Assembly: GCF_003008535.1 (NCBI RefSeq)
Contig: NZ_CP027666.1
Location: 3,213,501 to 3,277,500, forward strand
Source of the DNA: Ottowia oryzae
GTDB taxonomy: Bacteria; Pseudomonadota; Gammaproteobacteria; Burkholderiales; Burkholderiaceae_C
DNA length: 64,000 nucleotides
Reading direction: 5' to 3'
Positions 7,876 to 16,352 of this stretch are shown in pieces. Both the position numbers and the translations under genes were made by a program. Under the pieces are notes generated by a model. The model was not told the DNA's origin. It saw only the letters and a program-made list of their open reading frames with translations, and ran no database searches. How positions within the stretch are numbered: the stretch's first letter is position 1; each line of letters starts with the position of its first letter.

Positions 7876-9024
7876 GTGGCAGCGTCTCTCGAAACACACT
7901 GGTTGCAAGCGCTGATCGCTGCACTGCAGGGCGGCCAGCTGGCGTTGCTGCACCTGCTGGCTGCGCTTGGCTTGACCGAGTCCCCCTATGGACAACCTGC
8001 ATGGCCTTGGCCCTGGCGACTGTCTGGCGAGAATCTGCTGATAGACCTCGGTCAGGCGCGTCGTGCTGGCATAGCGCTGATCTTTGGCGCGGCAGCATGC
8101 CTGATGCTGCTTGCCGCGCTGTTGTGGCGGCGCGCGCGCTGGTATCTGATCGCCACGACGGCACTGGTGGCACTCGCCATGCCGTGGCCCGATCCGGCGG
8201 CCGTGCTCGTGCCAGCCAACCCGACCAGCTTCCACGTGGCGCCTAGCGCCGTCGACGCAAAGAGTTTGGTGCGCGGTGGGTGGCTCTATGCCCAACACTG
8301 TGCGGCTTGCCACGGTGCCGATTTGCGCGGACAGGGCGAACGAGCGAAATCGCTAGCCGTATGGCCGCCAAACCTGGCGGGGCCGTTGATGTGGCGGCGG
8401 GCCGACGGCGATCTCGTGTGGCACGTTCTGCATGGCGTACACGACGATCGCGGCCACGAGACGATGCCGGGCTTCCACGACACCCTAAGCAGTGACGACG
8501 CCTGGGCATTGCTCGATTACCTGAAGGTACGGGCAGCCGGAGAGACGCTCAAGTCCGAGGGGCAGTGGACCATGCCGGTACGTGTGGCCGACACTGCAGT
8601 GGATTGCCCGCGCGGTGCCCGGCAGTTGGCCAGTTGGCGCGGACAGCGTCTGCGCTTGTACCTGCCCGCCAGACCCGCGGCAGCGGCGCCAATGGAAGAC
8701 CCGCGCCTGGTGACCGTGCGGGTAGAGCCAGGCGCCCCGCCCTCGCCGGACGGCTGCGTGGCCAGCGCGCCAGAGATCGCGCAGACCCTGGCTTGGGTGG
8801 CTGGCGTGAACTCGCCTGCCGGACTTCAGTTCATTGTGGACCGTGAGGGCTATCTGCGCGCCCGCAGCAGCCCAGACCGAGCGACTTGGTCGGAAGGCGA
8901 CCTCCTATGCAAAAGCGGCGGTACCGCCCCCACACCGGCCCCGCCGCAAGACGGACTTGGCGCATTGATCGCTCGCATGGACGCCGAACCCGTGCGGTTT
9001 GTCAAGGGCGGCGTCGTCCATTGA
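7876..9024 (+). CDS. Membrane-anchored c-type cytochrome, function unknown
   Basis: This 382-residue protein has one c-type haem site (CAACH, about residue 140) followed by GxxLRGQGER and a distal Met candidate in HETMPGFHDTL, the layout of a class I cytochrome c domain (residues about 130-215). Two hydrophobic segments precede it (IALIFGAAACLMLLAALLW and WYLIATTALVALAMPW), so the haem domain should face the periplasm. The C-terminal 160 residues resemble nothing I recognise. GTG 7876 is the first usable start; the frame is open from 7840 and the N-terminus may be truncated or altered by the IS event. Copper or thiosulfate-type electron transfer is possible but unsupported. Confidence 0.65.
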   Translation: MAASLETHWLQALIAALQGGQLALLHLLAALGLTESPYGQPAWPWPWRLSGENLLIDLGQARRAGIALIFGAAACLMLLAALLWRRARWYLIATTALVALAMPWPDPAAVLVPANPTSFHVAPSAVDAKSLVRGGWLYAQHCAACHGADLRGQGERAKSLAVWPPNLAGPLMWRRADGDLVWHVLHGVHDDRGHETMPGFHDTLSSDDAWALLDYLKVRAAGETLKSEGQWTMPVRVADTAVDCPRGARQLASWRGQRLRLYLPARPAAAAPMEDPRLVTVRVEPGAPPSPDGCVASAPEIAQTLAWVAGVNSPAGLQFIVDREGYLRARSSPDRATWSEGDLLCKSGGTAPTPAPPQDGLGALIARMDAEPVRFVKGGVVH

Positions 9025-9254
9025 CGCTGCGCTTTGCCGGCCCTTGCGCCGGGCGCACTCGCTACGCTACAAAGCCCACGTGCCGCCATAACCTCTTCTT
9101 CGGGGCAAGGCTGTCTGCTGCCGGTGTTCTTCTCACCATCCCGGTGAGAGCGCAACCAAGACCCACGCTGCGCGTCAACTACCTGAAGGGAGGGTGGTGG
9201 GCGTCGCCGAGCGGCGTGCGGGGGCGCCCAGACTGCACCGGCCAACGTCCAACA

Positions 9255-9281
9255 AAAAAGCACCTCTGAGAGGTGCTTTTT
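9255..9281 (-). terminator. Terminator of tRNA-Ser (works on both strands)
   Basis: The stem AAAAAGCACCTCT / AGAGGTGCTTTTT lies 14 bp beyond the tRNA-Ser 3' end. The T-run on either strand makes it bidirectional. The 230 bp between 9025 and 9254 show no gene or repeat. Confidence 0.85.
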
Positions 9282-9294
9282 GCATCTGCATTGC

Positions 9295-9387
9295 TGGCGG
9301 AAACGGAGGGATTCGAACCCTCGATGAGGCTCTACACCCCATACTCCCTTAGCAGGGGAGCACCTTCGGCCACTCGGTCACGTTTCC
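9295..9387 (-). tRNA. tRNA-Ser (GCT)
   Basis: Read on the minus strand this is a 93-nt class II tRNA: acceptor GGAAACG/CGTTTCC, anticodon GCT in the loop CTGCTAA, a long variable arm (about 20 nt), T-arm GGGTTCGAATCCC and encoded CCA (9295-9297 on the plus strand). Confidence 0.96.
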
Positions 9388-9415
9388 AGCAAAGAGCCGA
9401 TATTATGCCATCAAC

Positions 9416-10687
9416 TCAGGCGGAAACCGGCATATCGAGATCGAATGCGCGATGAAGTGCGCGAACGGCCAGTTCCATGTACTTCTCATCGATCACGACC
9501 GACGTCTTGATCTCGCTGGTGGAGATCATCTGAATGTTGATGCCCTCCTCGCTCAACACGCGGAACATCTTCGACGCCACGCCCACGTGGCTGCGCATGC
9601 CGATGCCCACGATGCTGACCTTGCAGATCTTGGTGTCGCCCACGATTTCAGCCGCGCCCAGGCCGGGCATGACTTTTTCCTTGAGCAGATCCACCGTGCG
9701 CGCGTAGTCGTTGCGATTCACGGTGAACGAGAAATCGGTCAGGCCGTCCTTGCTGATGTTCTGGATGATGACGTCCACCTCGATGTTGGCGGCCGCCACG
9801 GTGCCCAGGATCTGGAAGGCAATGCCCGGCTTGTCGGGCACGCCCAGCACTGCAATCTTGGCTTCGTCCCGGCTGAAGGCAATACCGGACACCACTGCTT
9901 GTTCCATTTGCTCGTCTTCCTCGAAAGTGATCAGCGTCCCAGATTGGGCCTCTTCGGTGATGTCGATGTCCCACGGCGTGAAGCTGGACAGCACGCGCAT
10001 GGGCACTTTGTATTTGCCGGCGAATTCCACCGAGCGGATTTGCAGCACCTTGCTGCCCAGGCTGGCCATCTCCAGCATCTCTTCGAAGCTGATGCTGGTC
10101 AGGCGCCGCGCCTCGGGCACGACGCGCGGGTCGGTGGTGTACACGCCGTCCACGTCGGTGAAGATCATGGCCTCGTCGGCCTTCAGCGCCGCGGCGATGG
10201 CCACCGCCGAAGTGTCTGAGCCACCCCGGCCCAGCGTGGTGATGTTGCCACCCTCGTCCACACCCTGAAAGCCGGTGATGATGACCACCTTGCCCGCGTC
10301 CAGATCGGCGCGCACCTTCTTGTCGTCGATGCTGTCGATACGCGCCTTCGTGTACGCGTCGCTGGTGCGCACGGGCACTTGCCAGCCCGCGTAGCTGACG
10401 GCGGGCACGCCCTCGGCCTGCAGCGCAATGGCCAGCAAGCCCACAGACACTTGTTCGCCGGTAGAGGCCAGCATGTCCAGCTCGCGCAGGTATTCGTTGG
10501 TCTGCTTCTTGGGGGCCAATTCCTTGGCCATGCCCAGCAGGCGGTTGGTCTCGCCGCTCATGGCGCTGGGCACCACCACCATCTGATGCCCTGCGCGCGC
10601 CCATTTGGCCACGCGCTTGGCGACTTGCGTGATGCGCTCGGTCGAGCCCATCGACGTGCCGCCAAATTTCTGAACGATCAATGCCAT
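9416..10687 (-). CDS. lysC: Aspartate kinase
   Basis: Cytoplasmic enzyme phosphorylating L-aspartate, the first step to lysine, methionine and threonine. The N-terminus carries the kinase signature KFGGTSMGS (residues 7-15); the catalytic domain continues with FTDVDGVYTTDPR and KVLQIRSVEFA. Two C-terminal ACT domains (about residues 260-410, with VPDKPGIAFQILG and VGIGMRSHVGVASKMF) give feedback control by amino acids. The length of 423 residues equals the Proteobacterial monofunctional form. It is separated from tilS by 57 bp and may be co-transcribed with it. Confidence 0.97.
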   Translation of the reverse strand: MALIVQKFGGTSMGSTERITQVAKRVAKWARAGHQMVVVPSAMSGETNRLLGMAKELAPKKQTNEYLRELDMLASTGEQVSVGLLAIALQAEGVPAVSYAGWQVPVRTSDAYTKARIDSIDDKKVRADLDAGKVVIITGFQGVDEGGNITTLGRGGSDTSAVAIAAALKADEAMIFTDVDGVYTTDPRVVPEARRLTSISFEEMLEMASLGSKVLQIRSVEFAGKYKVPMRVLSSFTPWDIDITEEAQSGTLITFEEDEQMEQAVVSGIAFSRDEAKIAVLGVPDKPGIAFQILGTVAAANIEVDVIIQNISKDGLTDFSFTVNRNDYARTVDLLKEKVMPGLGAAEIVGDTKICKVSIVGIGMRSHVGVASKMFRVLSEEGINIQMISTSEIKTSVVIDEKYMELAVRALHRAFDLDMPVSA

Positions 10688-10744
10688 GACAGGTGAAAAA
10701 CAGGTTGCGGCGCCACGCCAACGGGCGCCGGAAAACCGCGCATT

Positions 10745-11806
10745 TTAGCCGCTGGCCTGAGGTGGTTCGCTGGCGGGCAGCCAATGGAGCGCGCCGCCCT
10801 CGCGCACGACAAAGCCGCGCCCCACCTTAAGGCGGATGGCGTGCCCGCGTGTTCGGCAGGCGGCGATCTGCGATTGCAGCTCGGCCAGCTGCGCGGCGCT
10901 GGGCACGCTGGCGTGCGCGTGGGCCAGCCAATGGCGCAGCGCGTTGGCCTGGCGGGCGGGCGTCAGCGCCTGCAGATCGGCCAGGCGCGGCGGCAGCCCG
11001 CAGGCAGCCAGATCGGCGGCCGCCACTTCGTCCAAAACGAGCTGCGCCTGCGCCGCATGCTGGGCGCTGCGCGCGAGGGTGGCGCGGTACGTAGGAAACA
11101 CGGCCGCCAGCGCGGGAGCCAGCTGGCTGCGGATGCTGTTGCGGGTGTAGCGCGTGTCGGCGTTGCTGGGGTCTTCGATCCACGCCTCCCCGCGCTGGCG
11201 CAGCCAGTGGCGCAAAGCCGCACCCGGCACCGCCAGCAAGGGCCGGTAATAGTGCAGCGCGCCGCGATGCCACTTCGCGGGCATGGCGGCCAGCCCAGGC
11301 AGGCCGCTGCCGCGCGACAAGGCCAGCAGCAGCGTTTCCACCTGGTCGTCGGCGTGCTGCGCCAATGCTACAGATTGAATAGCTGCCAGCTCTGTGTGGG
11401 ACTGCGCTAGAAGGTCAAAAGCCTTGTAACGGTGTTGGCGCGCGGCGGCCTCGGGGCTTTCACCGGGCTGGGCGCGGGCGTCCACGTGGGCCACGGCCAG
11501 CGGCACGCCCAAGCGGGTGCAAACGCCGCGGCAATGCGCCTCAAAAGCATCGGCGGCGGCCTGCAGGCCGTGGTGCACATGCCAGGCGCGCACCTGACCC
11601 GGCCAGCGCTGCGCACAGGCCAGCAGCAAGGCGGTGGAATCGGCCCCGCCGCTGTAGCCCACCGCGATCGGCAAGGCGGGCGCACGGGCGGCGAACGCGG
11701 CCATCGCCTCGTCTACCAAGGCGGCAGCGGCCGTGTCGATCGCGGCGACGCCTGATTCGGCAGCAGGCAGCGGAGGCTCGGGCGATGGTGCGGCGGGCTC
11801 GGTCAT
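10745..11806 (-). CDS. tilS: tRNA(Ile)-lysidine synthase
   Basis: TilS converts C34 of the CAU-anticodon tRNA-Ile to lysidine using ATP and lysine, so that AUA is read as Ile. The PP-loop ATPase motif SGGADST (residues 52-58) and downstream HHGLQ and AQHADDQVETLLL motifs are all present. An oddity is that residues about 129-145 (AFDLLAQSHTELAAIQS) are encoded by a family A repeat copy, in a surface position just before the conserved HADDQ segment. The frame is kept, so the insertion appears tolerated. The C-terminal substrate domain is short (353 residues in total), as in several betaproteobacteria. Confidence 0.93.
   Translation of the reverse strand: MTEPAAPSPEPPLPAAESGVAAIDTAAAALVDEAMAAFAARAPALPIAVGYSGGADSTALLLACAQRWPGQVRAWHVHHGLQAAADAFEAHCRGVCTRLGVPLAVAHVDARAQPGESPEAAARQHRYKAFDLLAQSHTELAAIQSVALAQHADDQVETLLLALSRGSGLPGLAAMPAKWHRGALHYYRPLLAVPGAALRHWLRQRGEAWIEDPSNADTRYTRNSIRSQLAPALAAVFPTYRATLARSAQHAAQAQLVLDEVAAADLAACGLPPRLADLQALTPARQANALRHWLAHAHASVPSAAQLAELQSQIAACRTRGHAIRLKVGRGFVVREGGALHWLPASEPPQASG
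11373..11421 (+). repeat. Family A dispersed repeat, copy 3, inside tilS
   Basis: The copy reads GATTGAATAGCTGCCAGC, then a spacer, then GCGCTAGAAGGTCAAAAG. It lies entirely within coding sequence and is read in the antisense direction as in-frame codons of tilS. Confidence 0.65.
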
Positions 11807-11974
11807 GGTGCACGGGCTTTCATGGCCGCCATGGTAGTAAAAGTAAACGCGCGAAGCGCGGTTCTGCCCGCCTTGTCATCCGCCGCCGTGCCCCTACGTT
11901 ATGGGGTGGTCGCCTTGCCCAGGCAAGCCGCCAGGCCACGATTGAACCTGACACTTTTGTTGGAGGTGCCGCGT

Positions 11975-12268
11975 ATGTGGAAGTTGGGACGCCTTTGGAC
12001 CCTGTTTCGCAAGGAATTGCTGCTCGCGTGGGCCGTGCTGCGCGATCCGCGTGCGCCCCGTGCGGCCAAGCTGGCCACGTTGGCGGCCGTGCTGTACGTC
12101 GTGAGCCCCATCGATCTGGTGAGCGACTTCATCCCCGTGCTGGGCTGGCTGGACGACGGCATCATCGCCTACCTGCTGCTGCAAGTGGCCTTCAAATTCC
12201 TGCCGCCTGAGCTGATGGCCGCGCTGCGCAGCAAGGTGGAGTCGCGCGCGCGCCCGGTGGCGCGCTGA
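11975..12268 (+). CDS. YkvA-like DUF1232 membrane protein
   Basis: This 97-residue protein has the DUF1232 core: AAKLATLAAVLYVVSPIDLVSDFIPVLGWLDDGIIAYLLLQVA, with the SPIDLVSDFIP signature at about residues 42-52 inside a hydrophobic hairpin. The function of the family is unknown. ATG 11975 is chosen over the longer frame because GGAGGT lies 7 bp upstream and the core fits the usual family size. It is convergent with accA and shares a terminator with it. Confidence 0.88.
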   Translation: MWKLGRLWTLFRKELLLAWAVLRDPRAPRAAKLATLAAVLYVVSPIDLVSDFIPVLGWLDDGIIAYLLLQVAFKFLPPELMAALRSKVESRARPVAR

Positions 12269-12301
12269 CGCCCAGGCGCCGCACATGGCCTGCGCCGGCC
12301 A

Positions 12302-12330
12302 GACAAAAGGGACCGGAGGGTCCCTTTGTC
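12302..12330. terminator. Bidirectional terminator between DUF1232 gene and accA
   Basis: The hairpin ACAAAAGGGACC / GGTCCCTTTGT with a short GGA loop serves both convergent genes. The T-runs are short. Confidence 0.75.
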
Positions 12331-12361
12331 GTATCTGGCGCGCCATGCTTGCGCGACAGGC

Positions 12362-13336
12362 TCAGTGCTCGGCCTTGGTGTCGTTGAAGCGGCCGTAGCT
12401 CTGCAGCCGGTCGTAGCGGCGGTCCAGCAGCTCTTTGGTCTTCAGATCGCTGACCTGGCGCCACGCGTCGCCCAGCGCGCGCTTGAGGAAGGTGGCCATC
12501 TGGCGCGGGTCGCGGTGCGCGCCGCCCACGGGCTCGTTCACGATTTTGTCGACCAGGCCCAGCGCCTTCAGGCGGTGCGCCGTGATGCCCAGCGCCTCGG
12601 CCGCTTCCTGCGCCTTGTCGCTGGTCTTCCACAAGATCGAGGCGCAGCCCTCGGGGCTGATCACCGAATAGATCGAGTACTGCAGCATCAGCACCTGGTC
12701 GGCCACCGCAATCGCCAGCGCGCCGCCCGAGCCGCCTTCGCCAATGATGGTAGTGATGATGGGCACTTCCAGCTGCGCCATCTCGTAGATGTTTCGGCCA
12801 ATGGCCTCGGACTGCCCGCGCTCCTCGGCGTCGATGCCTGGAAAGGCGCCCGGCGTATCCACGAAGGTGAACACCGGCAGCTTGAACTTCTCGGCCAGCT
12901 TCATCAGCCGCAGCGCCTTGCGGTAGCCCTCGGGCCGCGTCATGCCGAAGTTGCGCACCGTGCGCTCTTTTGTGTCGCGGCCCTTTTGCTGGCCGATCAC
13001 CATGCAGGCGTGGCCGTTGAAGCGCGCCAGCCCGCCGACGATGCTTTTGTCGTCGGCAAAGTGGCGGTCGCCGTGCAGCTCCTGGAAATTGGTGAAGCAA
13101 TCGCGCACGTAGTCGAGCGTGTAGGGCCGCTCGGGGTGGCGCGCGATCTTGGTGACCTGCCAGGGGGTCAGGTCAGAGTAGATGTCTTTGGTGAGCTGCT
13201 GGCTTTTCTTGTCCAGCTGATCGATCTCTTCCGAGATGTCCACCGCGCTTTCGTTTTGAACGTAGCGCAATTCTTCGATCCGATTTTCAAGCTCTGCAAT
13301 GGGCTGCTCGAAATCCAGAAATGTTCGTTTGGCCAA
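12362..13336 (-). CDS. accA: Acetyl-CoA carboxylase carboxyltransferase subunit alpha
   Basis: AccA is the alpha subunit of the carboxyltransferase that moves CO2 from biotin-carboxyl carrier protein to acetyl-CoA, the first step of fatty acid synthesis; it works with AccD in the cytoplasm. The N-terminal helix (FLDFEQPIAELENRIEELRYVQ) and the crotonase-type core (VFTFVDTPGAFPGIDAEERGQSEAIGRN, GEGGSGGALAIAVADQVLMLQ) are typical. The start is placed at TTG (13334-13336), because AAGGAG sits 7 bp upstream and the protein then begins AKRTFLDFEQP as relatives do, giving 324 residues; no ATG is near. Use of TTG suggests tuned translation. Confidence 0.95.
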   Translation of the reverse strand: MAKRTFLDFEQPIAELENRIEELRYVQNESAVDISEEIDQLDKKSQQLTKDIYSDLTPWQVTKIARHPERPYTLDYVRDCFTNFQELHGDRHFADDKSIVGGLARFNGHACMVIGQQKGRDTKERTVRNFGMTRPEGYRKALRLMKLAEKFKLPVFTFVDTPGAFPGIDAEERGQSEAIGRNIYEMAQLEVPIITTIIGEGGSGGALAIAVADQVLMLQYSIYSVISPEGCASILWKTSDKAQEAAEALGITAHRLKALGLVDKIVNEPVGGAHRDPRQMATFLKRALGDAWRQVSDLKTKELLDRRYDRLQSYGRFNDTKAEH

Positions 13337-13425
13337 CGTGGCTCCTTGGGTACGAAACTTTTTCGATGTTAACGGATGCACCCAGCGCCGCGCCCATACG
13401 GGTCGCGCTGTTACACGGCACGGCT

Positions 13426-14088
13426 TCAGTAGGCGACGGGCACCGGCTCCAGCGAGCGCCACATGTACCACGTGGCCACGGTGCGCCAAGGCGCCCAGGC
13501 TTCGGCCACTTCGCGCGCTTCGCTGCGGCTGACCGGCTCGCCAGAAAAATAGTTGTGGCTGATGCCGTTGATCAGGCCGACATCGTCCAGCGGCAGGATG
13601 TCGGGGCGCATCAGGTGGAACATTAAAAACATCTCAGCCGTCCAGCGGCCGATACCGCGGATGGCCACCAGCTCGGCCACGATGGCCTCGTCGTCCATGT
13701 CCTGCCACTGCTTGACGTGGATGCGCCCGCTGTCGAAATGCAGGGCCAGATCCACCAGGTACTCGACCTTGCGTGCCGACAGCCCGGCGGCGCGCATGTC
13801 GTCCACCTTCAGCTTGAGCACGTTGCCCGGCGTGACGCGGCGCGGCAGTTGCTCGAACCGGTTCCAGATCGACTGTGCAGACTTCACCGACACCTGTTGC
13901 CCCACGATAGAGCGCGCCAGCGTGACGAACGCATCGCCACGCGACTCCAGGCTGGCATCGCCAAAGCGCGGGATCAGCCGCTTGAGCACGCGATCGCGCT
14001 TGGCCAGGTGCGTGCAGGCGTCGCCCCAATAGTGGGGCGTAGCGACCACGGCCGCTGCAGTTTTTGTAGCTGCCACCGCCCTACCCAC
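13426..14088 (-). CDS. alkA: DNA-3-methyladenine glycosylase (HhH-GPD family)
   Basis: Base-excision repair enzyme removing alkylated purines. The HhH-GPD motif is clear: helix-hairpin-helix LVAIRGIGRWTAEMFLMF with the catalytic Asp in ILPLDDVGL (about residues 145-175), preceded by the damage-recognition helices (LARSIVGQQVSVKSAQSIWNRF). At 220 residues it is the short AlkA form without the E. coli N-terminal domain. The first eight or nine codons from GTG 14088 lie in a family A repeat, so the native start may be the downstream GTG of VVATPHYW. It sits 33 bp after cysS on the same strand. Confidence 0.88.
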   Translation of the reverse strand: MGRAVAATKTAAAVVATPHYWGDACTHLAKRDRVLKRLIPRFGDASLESRGDAFVTLARSIVGQQVSVKSAQSIWNRFEQLPRRVTPGNVLKLKVDDMRAAGLSARKVEYLVDLALHFDSGRIHVKQWQDMDDEAIVAELVAIRGIGRWTAEMFLMFHLMRPDILPLDDVGLINGISHNYFSGEPVSRSEAREVAEAWAPWRTVATWYMWRSLEPVPVAY

Positions 14089-14107
14089 CTGCGCCAGAGG
14101 CCAAAAA
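14061..14107 (+). repeat. Family A dispersed repeat, copy 4, at the alkA start
   Basis: The copy reads TTTTTGTAGCTGCCACCGCC, then a spacer, then GCGCCAGAGGCCAAAAAG. It spans the gap after cysS and the first codons of the alkA-like gene. Confidence 0.6.
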
Positions 14108-14121
14108 GACCATGAAACGAA

Positions 14122-15498
14122 TCACTGCACCGCCTCCCAGGTGGTGCCGGTGGGCGAATCCTTGAGGACGATCCCTGCGGCCAGCAGCTCGGCGCGAACG
14201 CGGTCGGCTTCGGCAAAGTTTTTGGCGGCCTTGGCGGCGGCGCGGGCGTCGATCTGTTGCTGGATCGCCCCTTCGTCCAGCGTGTTGCCGGCGCGCAAAA
14301 AGGCCTTGGGCTCACCCTGCAAAAGGCCCAACGCGCCGCCCAGCGCCTTCAGCAGGCCCGCGTCTTCAGCGCGGCGGCTGCGGTTGACCTCGCTGGCCAG
14401 CTCGAACAGCACGGCCACCGCTTCGGGGGTGCCGAAGTCTTCGTCCATCGCCGCCTTGAAGCGCGCGGCGTAGGGGTTGGCCCAGTCGATGGTCACATCG
14501 GCGGGCGCCACCGCGTCCAGCGCGGTATAGAGGCGCTTGAGCGCGGCGCGCGCGTCCTGCAAATGCACGTCGCTGTAGTTCAGCGGGCTGCGGTAGTGGG
14601 CGCGAAGAATGAAAAAGCGCAGGGTTTCGGCGTCGAACTGCTCCAGCACCTCACGGATGGTGAAGAAGTTGCCCAGCGACTTGGACATCTTCTCGTTGTC
14701 GATGTTGACGAAGCCGTTGTGCATCCACACCTTGGCCAGCGGCACGCCGTGCGCGCCCTCGCTTTGGGCGATTTCGTTCTCATGATGCGGAAACTGCAGA
14801 TCGGCGCCGCCGCCGTGGATGTCGAAGGTTTCGCCCAGCAGCGCGCAGCTCATGGCCGAGCACTCGATGTGCCAGCCAGGGCGGCCCAGGCCGAAGGGGC
14901 TTTCCCACTTGGCGCCTTCGGGCTCGGTGGGCTTGGCGGATTTCCAAAGCACGAAATCCAGCGGGTCGCGCTTGCCATCGCCGACGGCGACGCGTTCGCC
15001 CGCCTGCAGCTCGTCCAGCGACTTGCCCGACAGCTTGCCGTAGCCCGGGAACTTGCGCACCGCGTAGTTCACGTCGCCGTTGTCGGCCTGGTAGGCGAGG
15101 CCTTTTTCCTGCAGCGTGCGGGTGATGTCCAGCATCTGCGGCACGTAATCGGTGGCGCGCGGGTCGTGCGTGGGGCGCTCAACACCCAGCGCGTCGAAGT
15201 CGCGGTACATCTCGGCGATCATGCGGTCGGTCAGCTGGCGGATGGTTTCGCCGTTTTCCACCGCGCGTCGGATGATCTTGTCTTCGATGTCGGTGATGTT
15301 GCGCACGAAGTTGACCTGGTAGCCGCTGGCCTTCAGCCAGCGCTGCACCACGTCAAAAGCCACCACCGAGCGGGCGTGGCCGATATGGCAGAGGTCGTAA
15401 ACGGTCATGCCGCACACGTACATGCGCACACAGCCAGGCTCGATTGGGGAAAAGTCTTCCAACGCACGCGAAAGCGTGTTGTAGATGCGCAAGGTCAT
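14122..15498 (-). CDS. cysS: Cysteine--tRNA ligase
   Basis: Class I aminoacyl-tRNA synthetase charging tRNA-Cys. The signature motifs are CHIGHARSVVAFD (HIGH, about residues 35-47) and EKMSKSLGNF (KMSKS, about residue 267). The zinc ligands (Cys28 in CGMTVYDL, and CSAMSCALL with a downstream HHENE) are in the expected order, and the DALR-type anticodon region lies near residues 345-410. The length of 458 residues is normal. It is divergent from the TPR gene with 217 bp between them. Confidence 0.97.
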   Translation of the reverse strand: MTLRIYNTLSRALEDFSPIEPGCVRMYVCGMTVYDLCHIGHARSVVAFDVVQRWLKASGYQVNFVRNITDIEDKIIRRAVENGETIRQLTDRMIAEMYRDFDALGVERPTHDPRATDYVPQMLDITRTLQEKGLAYQADNGDVNYAVRKFPGYGKLSGKSLDELQAGERVAVGDGKRDPLDFVLWKSAKPTEPEGAKWESPFGLGRPGWHIECSAMSCALLGETFDIHGGGADLQFPHHENEIAQSEGAHGVPLAKVWMHNGFVNIDNEKMSKSLGNFFTIREVLEQFDAETLRFFILRAHYRSPLNYSDVHLQDARAALKRLYTALDAVAPADVTIDWANPYAARFKAAMDEDFGTPEAVAVLFELASEVNRSRRAEDAGLLKALGGALGLLQGEPKAFLRAGNTLDEGAIQQQIDARAAAKAAKNFAEADRVRAELLAAGIVLKDSPTGTTWEAVQ

Positions 15499-15715
15499 CG
15501 AAAGCGGTTCGGGAAAGCAGGGGGCGGCGCCTGCGGGTCAGCGGCTTCTGGCAGCGCGCCGGGCTGCGGTGCTCGCCGGTGTGGTGGGGCGCCACAGCAG
15601 CCCGTGGCCAAGGCACCCCGCATGGCTACAATGCCTCGCAGTATAGACGCGGGCACGGTTCCGTCCAGCGCCAAAGCCCTTCGGCTGGCGCTGTTCGACC
15701 GCCCTCATTTCGCCC

Positions 15716-16261
15716 ATGACCCTGCGCCCCCCTTTTCTTTTGCACTGCCGCCAACTGGCTGCCCAATGCCTGCTGGGCATCGGCTTGCTAACGGCTGGCG
15801 CAGCGGCCCTGGCCGACGAATACGCCGAGGTGCAAAAACTGCAGCAAAGCGGCCAGGCGGCAGCAGCGCTGGCGCGTGCCGACAAGTACATCGCCGCCAA
15901 CCCGCGCGATCCGCAGATGCGCTTCATCAAATCGGGGCTGCTTTCAGCCGTTGGCCAGCGCGCTGAGGCGGAAGAGTTGCTGACTAACCTGACGCGCGAC
16001 TACCCCGAGCTGCCCGAGCCGTGGAACAACCTGGCCGTGCTGTACGCCAGCCAGGGCCAGCTGGACAAGGCCGAGGCCGCGCTGCAATCGGCCCTGCGCA
16101 TCAACCCCGCTTACGCCACGGCCCTCGAAAACCTGGGCGACGTGCGGGTGCGCAAGGCGGGCGAAGCCTATCGCCGCGCCCGGCAGCTGGACGCGCGCAA
16201 CGCGCGGCTCGCGCCCAAGATCGACAGCCTGCAGCGCGTGCTGACCGACGGCGCCAAGTAA
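15716..16261 (+). CDS. Periplasmic tetratricopeptide-repeat protein
   Basis: This 181-residue protein begins with a signal-peptide-like segment (LAAQCLLGIGLLTAGAAALA, cleavage near residue 34) and then carries about four TPR units; the clearest is PWNNLAVLYASQGQLDKAEAALQSALRINPAYATAL (about residues 102-137). Such proteins serve as scaffolds; the partner is unknown. It lies upstream of two cyclophilin genes and lpxH on the same strand, an arrangement I know from other Comamonadaceae. The family has no assigned function. Confidence 0.85.
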   Translation: MTLRPPFLLHCRQLAAQCLLGIGLLTAGAAALADEYAEVQKLQQSGQAAAALARADKYIAANPRDPQMRFIKSGLLSAVGQRAEAEELLTNLTRDYPELPEPWNNLAVLYASQGQLDKAEAALQSALRINPAYATALENLGDVRVRKAGEAYRRARQLDARNARLAPKIDSLQRVLTDGAK

Positions 16262-16352
16262 GCAGGTGCATCGCCCCGGCGGCGCCGGGAACTTGCGGCG
16301 GCCGCCGCCGAACCAAACCGTTTTGTTATTGCTGAGCCAGGAGCTTGCCCAG

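Noticed and set aside
4641..9294. A second copy of the tRNA-His 3' end that would mark the island's right border
   Set aside because: I looked for GGGTTCGAGTCCC and AGCCACCCCA before tRNA-Ser and found none.
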